Part shown: in pieces, positions 1 to 12,100 of the stretch
Layout: each line of letters begins with the position of its first letter
Position numbering within the stretch: position 1 is the first letter of the stretch
Source: Lepraria neglecta
Taxonomy: Eukaryota > Ascomycota > Lecanoromycetes > Lecanorales > Stereocaulaceae
Direction: 5' to 3'
DNA length: 64,000 nucleotides
NCBI GenBank assembly: GCA_033220425.1
Contig: CM065652.1
Span: 3,844,001 to 3,908,000 of the forward strand
Program-made: the position numbers and the translations under genes
The notes under the pieces: generated by a model
Databases searched by the model: none
Seen by the model: the letters and a program-made list of their open reading frames with translations, nothing else
What the model was told of the DNA's origin: nothing

Positions 1-362
1 AATAGAGCTCTCGCATGCTGAATTTTCCAAGTGAGAGCGGTGATTCGACCATTCTTACCAGGACTTAGAGCGATAAATTGTGAGCCATGTGATAGAATGG
101 AGCTGTAAATGGTCCTAAATATAGCCCATCACGGTAGATAACTGTGTCAAAGATGAAGGTAATTGAGCACAGTATTCGTCAAACAATAAGTTTATGGAGT
201 AGCACACTCGCTACTCTAGGGATATATCCGCTCTACAAAACCCATCCAAGGCTCTCGCAAACACCAAACGCCCCCCATGACCGTCTACATCCCATTAAGA
301 ACGCCAGTTGGTATGCCACTAAAGCACCTGCCTCCGACATTGAGATCCTAAGATCTTGTCCT

Positions 363-578
363 TCACCAAATCCCCATCTCCTTCTTCTTATCTCTCGCCT
401 TCTCTGCCCTCTTCTCCGCCGCCTTCCTCATGGCTAATATCTCTGACACACTGCGAGCGGCATGTGTGGTTCCGTCTGGCACTGCTAGGGCATCTGCTGC
501 TGGTATCGCTGCCGGAGCGGCGAGGATTGTGGTTGTGAGAGTGAGGAGGAGGGTTAAGGCGAGAGTTGGGAAACGCAT
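363..578 (-). CDS. Small secreted protein, 71 aa, hypothetical
   Basis: I start this ORF at the ATG at 578, because the open frame further upstream begins only at a TTG. The protein opens with a clear signal peptide (MRFPTLALTLLLTLTTTILA, then AAPAAIP), followed by a short Ala-rich stretch and a strongly charged Lys/Arg/Glu tail (about residues 47-68, with KAAEKRAEKARDKKK). There are no cysteines. This is the layout of a small fungal secreted peptide or a propeptide-like precursor, but no family is recognised. The tail is likely helical. It could still be a chance ORF; the signal peptide is the only real support. Confidence 0.45.
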   Translation of the reverse strand: MRFPTLALTLLLTLTTTILAAPAAIPAADALAVPDGTTHAARSVSEILAMRKAAEKRAEKARDKKKEMGIW

Positions 579-1487
579 TTTGGTGGAGGGAGAGGGGAGA
601 TTGAGCACCGGGGTGGATTTGTGGTACGAAAGATTGGTAGGGCACTGGTTTTGGTCTCGTGTGGGATATTTTTGGATAGTGTGAAGAAGTGTCGTCAAAG
701 GATCGTGACCTCGATTTAGTGTATTATCGACAAAGTGTTGGGTGGCTTCGAGAAATTAGAGGATTCGCAGTGCCTTGCGGCTATGTGATATCGCTATATG
801 CGTAGAAAGATCGGTCCGCCTGCGGATATATGGGACGGTAGTACGAGTATGGGCGTGAGAAGGATTTTGCGGATTTGAGAAGGATGAATATGGCTGTGCA
901 CTGCAGGTCCCACTTCCTCTGCGGGTGCGGCATGATGGAAGGGGGTACTTATTCATCTTCTATCACACTCTCCACAATCTTCACAGGGCACAGCTGAAAC
1001 CGTAGAAGCGTCCTATCACTCCTTCAGATAAAAGCCGGATACAGAAAAAGGTCAGCGCGACCCTGTTTGCGAAAATGCCCCGATGGAGTGGCACGAGAGG
1101 CATAGCTGTGGGCGCTAACTGGAACCAGTGCCGTTGGCTAGGCTGCATCGGGGATGGTTAAGCACCCGCCGTGCTTTGCGACGTTTCAGATTTTTATAGG
1201 GGTCCAGTCTTCAGGCAAAGTCTGGATGACTGGCGAGGGGCTGAAACGCTGAGGCCAACGGCTAGGGTGGGGTGGATAAATGCTCGACTGTATCATCACG
1301 CTTGGCTTTTTGACGCCGGGGGATACTGCCATGATGTCATTGTTTTCTTCAAGTAACCTTCTAAGGCTAGAGTTGATATATCCATGGTAGTTATCGTCTT
1401 ATGTTATGATATGTTGTACCAATAAGACACTCTGACAATTGTGTATCTTATCAGTAACCCTGTATAAGACACCTATGATTAGAAATT
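579..1487. other. No supportable gene
   Basis: About 900 bases between the small secreted ORF and the membrane-protein fragment. Only short unrelated ORFs on both strands; no repeat, RNA gene or domain seen. Confidence 0.5.
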
Positions 1488-2468
1488 TCAAGATCGATGG
1501 CTTTTCTGCATACTCCAGATATCAGGCATAACAACCAACACATTCATCAGCCCAACTAGGTACAATGATAGAGTAAAAGCATTCTGCAGCTCACCAGGAT
1601 GCCCACACAGCCAACGCACAGCGAATACTAAAGGCCCAAGCTGCAAAACCGCCAGCGCAACCAAGACTTTCAAGAAAGCCCAACTAGGTACAGCATGCAT
1701 ACCATATCCCACCGCACCAAACCTGTGCTCGAGCTTACCCTCAATCTTCTTGGGTATACGGTCAAATATGTCAGTAACATCTTGAGCGGTGCAGCCTCGC
1801 GGATTGTGAAAATGGTGCATCAGGCTGGTTTCTAGTGTCCTCAAGAATTGGTGCCGCGGATCAACGTAGTACTATTTATATTCTGCATTGGTCTCTGGGT
1901 CGGGGAGGTCCTCGGAACCGCAAGCAACAGCTCTTCAGTGCGATGGGCGCGCTCAAACTGCGCACCGATCAGCCATCGATCTTTCGCCGAGTGGAGACCG
2001 AAGACAGTTCTTACCATGACGAACCTGACACCATAGCAAGCGGTCAAGGAGAACCATCTTCGCCAGCCACAAGCGGAGTTATAAGCCAATTTTAATCTCT
2101 TGATGAAACGGACGTCGTTTAATCTTTGAACTTGATGAATTGTGAATATGGTACAATTTCTTGCTGACTTTATTGATGTCAACGCACCAGTGTACATATG
2201 AGTCGTCTGGTGTTATAGACAAGATGGTCGCTTGTTGGGGCTGCCGAGAGCCTGACAAGTCAATATTGCTACTTTGCTGCGTTTGTTGTCCGTCAGTTCT
2301 ACAGCCGTTGCCTCCAGAGTCTAGATGCTGGCCCAAAGAACTTGAGTTTCCTGCTACAGGAGATTGTTGATATGTTGGTAGTATGGGGGTGTCGCGGGGA
2401 GCACAATTGAAGGGCATGCACCGCCGTCTGTATCCCATGGCTAGTCCGTAAGCAAGGTCGACATACAA
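1488..2468 (-). pseudogene. Fungal membrane protein, C-terminal part of a broken or unresolved gene
   Basis: The reading frame 1488-1844 resembles the C-terminus of a common fungal hypothetical membrane protein family: a HxFxNP segment, then IPKKIEGKLE, GYGMHAVPSW and two hydrophobic helices (FLKVLVALAVLQLGPLVFAV and LSLYLVGLMNVLVVMP). The 5' part continues in other frames (1841-2197 with WFSLTACYGVRF, and 2079-2468), and I found no clean GT-AG intron joining them. Either small introns were missed or the gene is frameshifted. The family match is by remembered pattern only, and the function is unknown. It lies tail-to-head with the broken kinase upstream on the same strand. Confidence 0.35.
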
Positions 2469-2504
2469 CGAAGCACCACAATCCTATCAAAGCTTGGCGA
2501 AGAT

Positions 2505-4848
2505 CTAAAATCCAGATTTTGCACTTTGTATTGACTTGGGGAGATAACGTCTATGGAGCAAAGTGTGAAGGTCAGGATGTCTACTTAGACAGCGCCAAGA
2601 CACCCTAACAGCGTGTGTGGGACAGGCTAGCATTGGAGGCCCAAGAGGCCACCAATTGATTGGATATCCCATCAAACGTTCCACGGATACTTTTGCACGC
2701 CCTATGATCCCGGGGCGCGAGACCAAAATTTCGGGAGTAAATTGGAGCAGTCTCGTCCCGTCTCTAACAACAAAACGTTCCTGAGACATCTGAATAAAAG
2801 TTGTTACATCTACGTCCGCTTCAGCAGCAGGCTCTTGCCGAGCAAAACTGTCTGCTATGATTTCTCTGTCTGTCTCTGGAAGGGACAAGGAAGTGTGAAT
2901 CATTGACTCTTCTGTTTTGGGCGTAGTAATGTGAGCAGCTGCAGAGTTTGAGTGTTGTGAAGATACCTTGATAGGTTTCAATATATCGAGGCTGTCAGCA
3001 GAATCTTGGAAACGGCGCTTGTCTGGTGCTGGGGGATACACAAAAGTGTGCAATCCCTTTCCCAGCGTGTTAAACGCATTGCTTCGAACCCGGAAGTCCC
3101 GAACGCTTGATAGCGTGGGAAGTTCTTCCTCTGCCGGGTGATCCAAATCATCACCATCTATATTATCCCAAAGATCTTCATCCGAATCAACAGAATCAAC
3201 ATCACCCGCATCGTCCAGATGGTCTTTGTTCCGACGACAAGGACTGAGACTGGCCAAATCCCCCGCACGATTTCCGCGTGAAGCATCGGCTGTGGCAAGA
3301 GCGGACGTTGAGCTACTGTCCAAGGGTTTCAAAGGTTCAAGAGCAGCAGTAGAGCCACCATTTGCAGTGTCTTTCTCCTTCTTTTGGACTCCCTCCAGTA
3401 ATTTGTCTAACAGCCTCCTCTTGTCCAGCTCAGTACCTTGGGTATTGAGGCTTCTGAAGGCTTGGGTTCTTTCCTGGCATCTGGATCATGCTTGCTCCTA
3501 ACAGCATTTGCTATGAATCTTGCGCGAGACTGAACCCACTGGGCAGTCATACATTGGACTTCATGGACAACTTCGGCTTTCAAGGTGTGCGAGTATTGCT
3601 TGAGAAGTCGTCGCAGATTTCCTTCGAATCTCTCCCGTCCAGTCTTCTCATGCTTGATTGCCGTCAGATACAGCGTTTCAAGCACCTCATCAGTCATGAG
3701 TAGATCCACAAGCTCGTCAGTGGCAGATACAACTTCGATAGAGGGCTGTGACGAAAGTGATGACATTTTTGAGCCTTGAGAAAAGATCGACGCTGGGGAC
3801 ATGGATGAGGCTGAATCGCAATCATTGTCTACCTCAACATTTTTGAGCCACGCTAGTTGCAGAGCTTCCTTTGTGCTGGGACGGTCTGATGGATTGGGTG
3901 CCATGAGCTGCTTCACGAAATCAATCCCATGGTCGCTAACGCTCAGTTTGTGCGATGTCTCTATCGGTAATTTTGCCTTGCCCCAATAGCATGATGCAAG
4001 TCGACGATACACCTTTGCGAATGGTGGTTCCGCGGTGAGGAGCCTATGCAAGACGCATCCAAGAGCCCAGAGGTCCACTTTGTTTGTATATCTACAAATG
4101 TCTTCATCAACATAGCCTAAAACCTCTGGAGCCATATAATCTCGAGTTCCGATCTCAGTCCTCAGATCGGTCTGTTCGCTTACAATTCGTTTAGAAACAC
4201 TGAAGTCTCCCACCTTGATCCTAAATCATGGATGTCTCTCGACAACAAAGATGTTGGCTGGTTTTATATCGCGATGCGTAAACCCGTTGTTATGCGAGAT
4301 CGCGATTGCTTCCAGGAGCTGAGAGGCCACATTCTTAACTTGTACTTCAGACCAGTTCTGATTCATGTAATTCTGAAGATCTCCATATTGGAAGTGTTCC
4401 ATTGCAATGTAGACAAGCTCCACATCCTCGAACCAGCCTTGAATTTGCACAAAGGAATCCTCATACTAGGCTCCAAATTAGGGCAATGTTCCATTCCTTC
4501 GAGAACTGGGCCGTTATGGAGACACTGTTCGATACTTACCTTGGATAAAACTACCATGGCTGCCAATTCCCTCCTGAAGTCGTGCTGATTCCCAGAGCAG
4601 AGACTTTTTGAGATCAATTTCATAGCCCTCTGGGAGCCGTCATCATCAACCTCCAGCCACACAGCGCCCAGATGGCCTTCACTGAGCTGTTGCCCATCTC
4701 TTAACAACTTTCACTTTCTTCGAGATCTGAGATGGGCCTGCTTCGTAGTGTGTCTGCCGTATGACTTGGCCATCCTTTACATACTCAGCATCGAGCTTGA
4801 AATGATCCACAAAGTCTTTGGATGGATCAATCTCGCATCGGTCTCCTT
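2505..4848 (-). pseudogene. Ser/Thr protein kinase, multiply disrupted
   Basis: Kinase landmarks appear in order on the minus strand: a degenerate Gly loop (EGHLGAVWLE), RAMKLISK with the VAIK-type Lys, RRELAAM (helix C Glu), a canonical intron 4466-4539, YIAMEHFQYGDL, HRDIKPANIFVV, GDFSVSK, GTRDYMAPEVLG and DLWALGCVLHRLL. The C-terminus carries the PINWWPLGPP segment that I associate with fungal kinases of this type. Disruptions: an in-frame TGA (4226-4228) just before the DFG motif; the DFG Gly is Ser (AGT, 4199-4201); a frameshift near 4705-4725, where ISDLEE must join KLLRDGQQL; and a frameshift near 3405-3430, where ASIPK must join TELDKRRLLDKLL. No intron explains either shift. It cannot encode a full kinase as it stands. 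Confidence 0.75.
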
Positions 4849-5790
4849 AGAGGGTGGCTGTAGCTAGTGCTCGGATTCGTTGATGCAAAAACCTAGCCGT
4901 CCAGGCACAAATCCCAGTAGGCAAAGACACTGCCAAATGGCGCGCACTGATCCTCACACATGTATGAGTACCGGCAGTAGATAATGGAAAGTGTCAAGAC
5001 CTCTGGATTTGAAGCCCAAATTGAGAAGCCGAGAAGCCACCCTCCTGAAGAGAGCACCCCGACACGCCTCCACAGCAGATTGCCTCAGCTTCAAAGTCGG
5101 GACCTTCTCAATGTCCTTATGTATGCAGTCCTCGCTCCTTCCAAGTCCATGACCCGATATTCAACGCGAGGTATGTATTCAGTCGGTTCGGAGACGGCCG
5201 GGGGACGAAGTTTGCCGCTCGCTCTTCACGCAACTAAAGACACTTGAACCTGTCATGCTCGAGCTCTAGAAGACGGTAATGAGTCTCACCAACGAGCTTA
5301 CAGCTTGGCAATACTGTCATAGGCGGGGGGTAGCGGTAGCAGTGTGCACCGGGAAAATACAAGGAGAGTTCGAGACCTCAGCCTCGTAGGTAAGATAAAG
5401 TCTTGGCGGCGCTAGCTTCTTGGTACTGGATCGGCACATACTAGGCATACTAGGAGCAGCTCTGACAAGATTTATTGTGCTAGGAAGTTATTCCGGTATA
5501 GTTTTGGCGTGACTCTTGCTCTCTACCGAGAGGATTTTGAGGAAGTCGTTCCGCAGAATAATATACAGGTATAGGTGTCGAGGAGTGTCTTGGTGAACAG
5601 CATTGCTACTTCCACCTCAGGACAACCTTTCACGTCCTTAATCTCCGAGCTAATGCCTTTTCCACAACGAGCCATCTATCTGCTTGCACGCCGCTTCAAC
5701 GCCACCTCCAATACCCTCCCCCTGTTTTGATCCGGACGCCATTTTGCCCTTCCAATGCTAATGCTGGTACGCTCGACAATATTACGAACA
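4849..5790. other. No supportable gene
   Basis: Region between the broken kinase and the endopolyphosphatase 3' end. It holds only short ORFs without recognisable domains. It should include the 3' untranslated region of the phosphatase gene at its right end. Confidence 0.5.
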
Positions 5791-7964
5791 TCAAAACTGC
5801 TCACGCAACTCCTCTGCATCTCGAGTGCCAACATATGCCCGGTCGACAAAAGCAAACCAAATTTTGTTAATCATTTTCCGGTGCTTATGCTTCTTGTGCT
5901 TCTTTTTCGTAGCTTCGAGATTACCCTCGCACCGAACGAATTCTACATCCTCTTCGATATCGAGATCAGGGACAATGTCACCATCAAGATTCTCAGTGTC
6001 GTCAGCGGCAGCGTCCTCAAGGCGGTCACTCTTTGCAGGCTTGTACTGCCCAATGCGCCCTGCCAAATCGATGTAGCTCCTCACACTTAGATCCTGCAGC
6101 GCAAAGACCGTGTCATTTCTCGTGTCATATTCGACCTCATACTTGAAGTCCTTGTGGTGTTTCTTTGACTTCTCTTTGGGCTTCTTCCCTTTGTGCTTGC
6201 CGCCGTGCCAGCCTTCGTCGCCTAGTAGATCATTTTCCGTTTCATTTGTAAAGTCGTTGTTGATGCGAGTCAGGTTTGCGTAGTACTGCGTGTAGCCAAG
6301 CCAGGAAAAGGTCTGAGGCGAATAGGCTGGTCCAGGTGGGGCGGACTTGGAAGGCGGCTTTGGGGCCTTGAAGTTGGGTTTCTTGGACTTTTGACTCTTC
6401 TTCTTCTTGCCTTTCCGCTTCTTTTTGCTCTTCTTGCTCTCCGCCTTGGCACAGTCGTCCATATCTTCATCGTCAATAGTGGAACAATCTTCCTCGGGGT
6501 GCTCCAAGCTGTGCGCCTCTGGTATCGCTTTGCTCAGCGATGAGTCGGTGTCCAGACCTGAGATGTTGTATTCAACGACACGCATGGTAGGGAAGTAGTT
6601 CGGCACAACGCTCGGTGCGATCAAGCTGATGCTGTACCGCTCACCCCATTCGCCACCAATTTCCTTGAGAAACTTGTCTTCCCTAGACTTCTTCTGCTTG
6701 CTTGTCCTCGTGAAGCTGTCAAGCAGGTCGTAGAAGTAGCCAAGGCCGGACAGAGATCTTGACTTTCCTTTGGGCGGCTCCGGTATCCTAGACCATCCAG
6801 CACGCAATTCGGTGAGATAGTCAGCGGAAGATTGGATCGTCAGTTCATCATCGAGAGCCACTCGAGAGAATGGCTGCTCGTCGCCTCGTAGTCCTTTGTT
6901 GCTAATGTCCTCGAAGTCTTGAAGCATGAAGTGATCGATGTTCATATGCCCATACACAGACCCAACCACCACATCTCGGTACTGACGCATCCAAAGAGTG
7001 TATTTCTGCCAGCATGTCTCATCCCAGCTAAGCTTGCTTTCTGTCCTTGCTGGCGGCACATGTCCCATCAGAATAGCTTTCATGCCTCTTTGACGCAGGA
7101 ACTGCAATTGTATCCTCAGCCATTCCATGTGCTCGTAGCCTGGCTCCGATTTGTCTGCACATCCGTCCACCGCGGTGTTCGAGTCGAAGAAGTAGAGGGT
7201 ATTGAGGCTGAGCACCGCAAGCTGGTTGGGTATCACCTCGACGGAAAACCACCCTCCTCTTACAAAGCCGTGCCTCTGCTCTTCAGGTATGAGCTTCCTC
7301 CACACGCTTGCGTACTTCTTCGTCCACCAATTTGGGCCTGGCTGGAAGATATTATGGGGCATGATATCGTTGTTGCCGAAGGTAGGTATGATCGGTATTG
7401 TGAAGTCGTTCGTAGGGTCCGTATCGTTTATCTTGTCCTTCTTGCCAAATACCTCCACGAATTTGTCCACTAGCATTTCATTCAAGTCAACCACTTCTTT
7501 CTGCGTTCTGGGTATCCTCTCGTCACTGTCATGACGAGCCGAGTCTCCCGTCCATATCACGAAGTCGACTGTGTCTTTGAGATTGTCATTGATCCATTTG
7601 AAGGTAGCGTTGATTAAGATTGTAGGGGAGTCGCAGTCTGTGGTTTCTGCACCGTAGACGCCGGCTGGCCCATCGCCTCGATGACAAGCATAGTCTTCTT
7701 CGGTGGAGGAGTAGTGTTCGTAGAATTCGTCAGGATGGAAGTCTGTCATATATTAGACGGGGACCACCAAGCAGCCGCTGGGTCGCGGTCCGGCGTACCT
7801 GTAATGTGTAGGAATCTTCCTTGCAGTGCCCGACCTTTTACAGCATCCTGTCCGCCCGTCGAAGTTTCCACATTATTAGGTTGTGATATTAGAGTTTTCT
7901 GCTCTGTAGGGATCGTGTTGCCGAAGCTTAAGGAGAGTGCAAGTGCGAGCAAACGGAGAAGCAT
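5791..7964 (-). CDS. PPN1: Endopolyphosphatase (vacuolar, calcineurin-like phosphoesterase)
   Basis: Two exons, 7964-7799 and 7742-5791, joined over a 56-nt intron (GTACGC...CTAAT...ACAG), give 705 aa in frame. The N-terminus is a signal anchor (LLRLLALALSLSFG). Metallophosphatase motifs appear in order: ITDFH (D56, H58), WTGDSARHD (about 119-127), FGNND (about 177-181), MGH (H283) and YGHMNIDH (H321, H326). A long Lys-rich insert (KKSKKKRKGKKKK and similar, in the C-terminal half) precedes a conserved tail. Fungal Ppn1 cleaves long polyphosphate chains inside the vacuole and is matured from a membrane-anchored precursor; that is family knowledge. The start follows from the ATG that opens the signal anchor. 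Confidence 0.93.
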
Positions 7965-9102
7965 CCTGCTCAGAGTGTGCAGAGCAAGGTCGCCTGCGAG
8001 TTGCGGTAATCAAGGAACGACAGGAGTTGGAGCTTAAACGAAGCCAGAGCTCTGGCAAGGGATGACGCAGACGTCGACGCCGCCTGCGTCTAAGACACGA
8101 GGTATGGGAGGATGACCTGCAAACGTGCTTTAATTCTCTTTGTTCTTTCTCTGCTGACCCAGGCAAGGCTTGGCACTCAGCCCTATGAATTTGCGGACTT
8201 GCGGGCTTGGCTGCTTGGGTTGCAGAGATCGTTCTTGCTGCTCCAAATATCGCTGCTGCTTAGGTCCTTTGTAAGACAAGTTTGCAAAGACGTTCGTTAC
8301 GAGTCAAGGAGTGCGACGTGAGAAGCGCGCGAGCAGTTCCTCCGTCAGCTCGCCATAGCGATCCAATGTTCAGCTGGCCTCGTTCAGCTCTCAGCCAATG
8401 CGCTCGTTCGTGTTCGGGCACGTGTAGCCAAGCAGAGGCACAAGACATTTCCGATAGCGCGTTCCGCAACGACTTCGTATCTACACCACTCTGTGCACTC
8501 GTTTGAAGCTTTTGACCAAGGGGAATACACCTCGAGGAAGAGCGAGTGTACCGTCCAATAGATTAAATTTGTTCCATGCTTGGCAAAGTGTGAGATAGCT
8601 CCATTTGAAAGCTGGTTATCCTTAATGACGATACAGAAAAAGGTCCATAGACCCTGTGAAATCCGCACTCCATCGCTGAGAAAACAATTGTATGCATGAC
8701 AACACGGTCCACATCCACTCACAACGACCAATAGCACGCACGAACATATCTCGATACATGCAATCCTCCTCTTTCTACCTAGAGCATTACCCTCGTTCAC
8801 GCTCCCAGACACTCAGTATGACATCGTTGCATGCTCCAGCTGCCCCACAAATGTCAATACACACATGCTCTGCTCCATCATTCCTCACAGCTCCTCCTCC
8901 CCATTACCACCTCCCCCAAGCAGCTCATCATCACCCCCACTCCCATCGCTCCCTCCATTCCCTCCCTCACCACCCCCCTCCCTCCACCGCCGCAGTCCCG
9001 GCTCCTTCCCTCCATCACCACTCCCAGACACCGCCGCAGTCCCGGCTCCTTCCTCTCCATCACCACTCCCAGACACCGCCGCATCCCCAGCTTCATCCCC
9101 CT
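7965..9102. other. No supportable gene; pyrimidine-rich stretch at the right end
   Basis: Holds the 5' flank of the endopolyphosphatase gene and the 3' flank of the 1025-aa repeat protein. From about 8880 to 9110 the plus strand is strongly C/T-rich and reads as low-complexity Pro/Ser in all frames; I regard those ORFs as artefacts. Confidence 0.5.
8985..9085. repeat. 44-45 bp tandem repeat, about 2.3 copies
   Basis: The unit beginning CACCGCCGCAGTCCCGGCTC starts at 8985, 9029 and (partial) 9074. It lies in the pyrimidine-rich 3' flank of the repeat protein. Confidence 0.8.
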
Positions 9103-12100
9103 CTAAGCTCCACTTCTGACCACGAGCTCACGCTTCCCAGCGGAAGCACCACCCCGTCTACCGCGCGGCTTGGCGATCTTCCGACCTGCAATGACTTCTG
9201 CTGAGGCTTTATTGCCGTCTACGGCGTCCCGTTTGTTGTCGTTGGGGTCGGAGAATTTAGATAGGTCATTTAGACCACCGTCGGACATCGCGTCCTCGTC
9301 CTTGGAAGGAGGTGCAGAGGGTAAGGATATGTCTGAGGAGTTGCCATCTGGGATTCCGACAGTGGGTGTATGAGTAGGCGGAGCGTCGGGTATGAAGGAG
9401 CTCGCGTTGGGGTCGGAGAAGTTAGATAGGTCATTTGTGCCATTGACGGACATCGCGTCCTCGTCCTTGGAAGGAGGTGCAGAGGGTAAGGATATGTCTG
9501 AGGAGTTGCCATCTGGGATTCCGACAGTGGGTGTATGAGTAGGCGGAGCGTCGGGTATGAAGGCGCTCGCGTTGGGTCCGGAGAAGTTATATAGGTCATT
9601 TAGACCATTGACGGACATCGCGTCCTCGTTGCCGAAAGGAGGTGCAGAGGGTAAGAATATGTCTGAGGAGTTGCCATCTGGGATTCCGACAGTGGGTATA
9701 TGAGTAGGCGGAGCGTCGGGTATGAAGGCGCTCGCGTTGGGTATGAAGGCGCTCGCGTTGGGTCCGGAGAAGTTAGATAGGTCATTTAGACCATTGACGG
9801 ACATCGCGTCCTCGTCGCCGAAAGGAGGTGCAGAGGGTAAGAATATGTCTGAGGAGTTGCCATCTGGGATTCCGACAGTGGGTATATGAGTAGGCGGAGC
9901 ATCGGGTTTGAAGGGGCTCGCGTTGGGGTTGAAAGGGTTTGGAACTGGACCTTTTCCTGGTCGAGTGACAGGATTGAATGGGCTGGGAACTGGCCAAGTT
10001 CCTGGCAGAGCGGTGGGGTTTGTGAGAGTAAAGACTGGGCCGTTGAAGCCAGGTATGTATGGAGGCGATGAGTTACTCGGTCCTGGCAGACCAGAAGGCT
10101 TAGTAGACGTAGATATTGGACTAAGTCTAGGTATGGTAGGGACCAATGTACCATTCGGCCCAGACAGATTGTATTTATCTGTGAAATAACGCGCGAGATC
10201 AGATATCGAGGTCGTCGATATGCTCGAAGTAGTAGGTATAGTCCGAGTGGTGCCTGCGGCGCCACCCCCAAAAGTTGGAGGACTTGTCGGATTGTACAGT
10301 GGTGCAGTTGAAGGCTTAGGAGGAGTATCTGTAGGGCCAGTGGCCTGTGTTGGGTCGGAGAGTGCTGCTGATGGGAGCGGTGAAGCGGATGAAGTTCCGG
10401 TATAAGTCCCATGGTCTTGCAATTGCTTCAGGCCATCTTCCGCATTCTTCGCACGATCTGACGCTTCTTCGGCGGTCTTTTGCGCGTTTTTTAGCTTAGT
10501 TTCAGCATTATTCGCGCGCTTTTTGTAGCCATTGAGAGTCTTCTTCGCCTCTTTTCGGGCTGCAGTCCACATTTCGTCGGCATGCTTTTGGTAATTCTGA
10601 AGCTGGATTTCAGCATTCTGGAGCAGCTGCTCAGCATCTTCGGCTCTCTTCCTTTCATTGTTGACGATTTGCTGCGCATTGTTGAACTGGGATTCTGCTT
10701 GATCGGCGCGATTCTTCTCTGAATTGCTCCTCTCTGTGGCGTTGGCGAGCTGCCCTTGGAGGTCTTTGAACTTCTCCTCGACTTTCGTTCGCTCCGCATC
10801 GAACCAAGATTCCCACGCCTTATGCTTCTTTTGCACCTCAACTGCCACAACTCCTTCCCAATCCTTGGCTTCTTCGCCTTCAATTGCGACAGACTCGTGA
10901 GTCTTTGCTTGAGGATTGAGTTCTAATTGGGTCCCTTGCCCATCCACTTGAGCTTGCAATGCGTCAATACGCTGCTTCAAGTCCGCAACGATCGTCTCAT
11001 TCCTCTCAGCTGTGAGCTTAGAGTCGGCCTCAAACCGCTCTTTCACATCAGCGAGTTCCTCATCATGGTAATTCTTCTGGCGCTCCATGCTTCGCCCGGC
11101 GCCAACCTTCTCCTTTGCGAGGACATCTCCCCAGCTCTTGACCCTCTGTTCCCAGTGCTTGACTCGTGTGGAGACTCCATCATCAATCTTCTTCTGCTTG
11201 TTTGCCTTGTCGGTCGCGATTTGGGCTTTTAACTGCTCAATCTCTGTGGCTTGAGATTTCGTTGTAAGACGGAGTTGTGTGGTTTCTTCGTTGGGGAGGC
11301 TCGGAATTGGTAGAATGTTCGCTTCAGGTGGAGGAGATTTGTCGGGTTTGGGTGCGGTGATGAGTCGCCAAGCAGCCAATAAGAAGGGTAGGAGCACTTC
11401 GATGAGCAGAGCACACCAATAATAGGCTCTCTCAAGGTAGACCTTGATGGCGATGATGAGTAGAGCACACCAATAATAGGCTCTCTCAAGGTAGACCTTG
11501 ATGGCGATGATGAGCAGAGCACACCAATAATAGGCTCTCTCAAGGTAGACCTTGATGGCGATGATGAGCAGAGCACACCAATAATAGGCTCTCTCAAGGT
11601 AGACCTTGATGGCGATGATGAGCAGAGCACACCAATAATAGGCTCTCTCAAGGTGGACCTTAATGGCGATGATGAAGCGTCGAGCGCCTAGTATGAAGGG
11701 TAGGATCCTCTCGTGATAGACCTTCGCAGGGGTAACGACCCGCCAAATCCATAACAAAAGGGGGAGAAGGATTTTCATAAGCAGTGTGTAGCAGGCAGGC
11801 TCCAGGTAGCACTCCGCAAACGTAGCCCATCCGATTTCGGTAGCGGATGCAAGCAGTGGTAGATACCCCGCATGTGGTAATACAGTGATGTTGGTAGGGT
11901 TGTGAGGGTAGTCGAAGACAATGGACTCTGCCCCGTCGTGTGTTGTGAAGTTGAAGTGGGAGGAGGTGTTGAAGGTATCGAATGATGGGATAATGGACTC
12001 GTTGTTGGTGATAATAAGCGGTTGCTTGCCCGTGCAAGTGACAGCAGTGGAGAAGAGTTGAGCAGGGTGGAAAGCCTCTGTGAGGCTGATGTCGCATGTT

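Noticed and set aside
4226-4228. RIP as the cause of the kinase TGA and DFG-to-DFS changes
   Set aside because: Neither lesion lies in a TpG/CpA context as RIP requires for a G-to-A change, so I did not count them as RIP evidence.
8692-9204. Plus-strand Ser/Pro/His-rich ORFs up to 170 aa
   Set aside because: They arise from the C/T-rich tandem repeat and overlap the end of the 1025-aa gene; no start context or domain.
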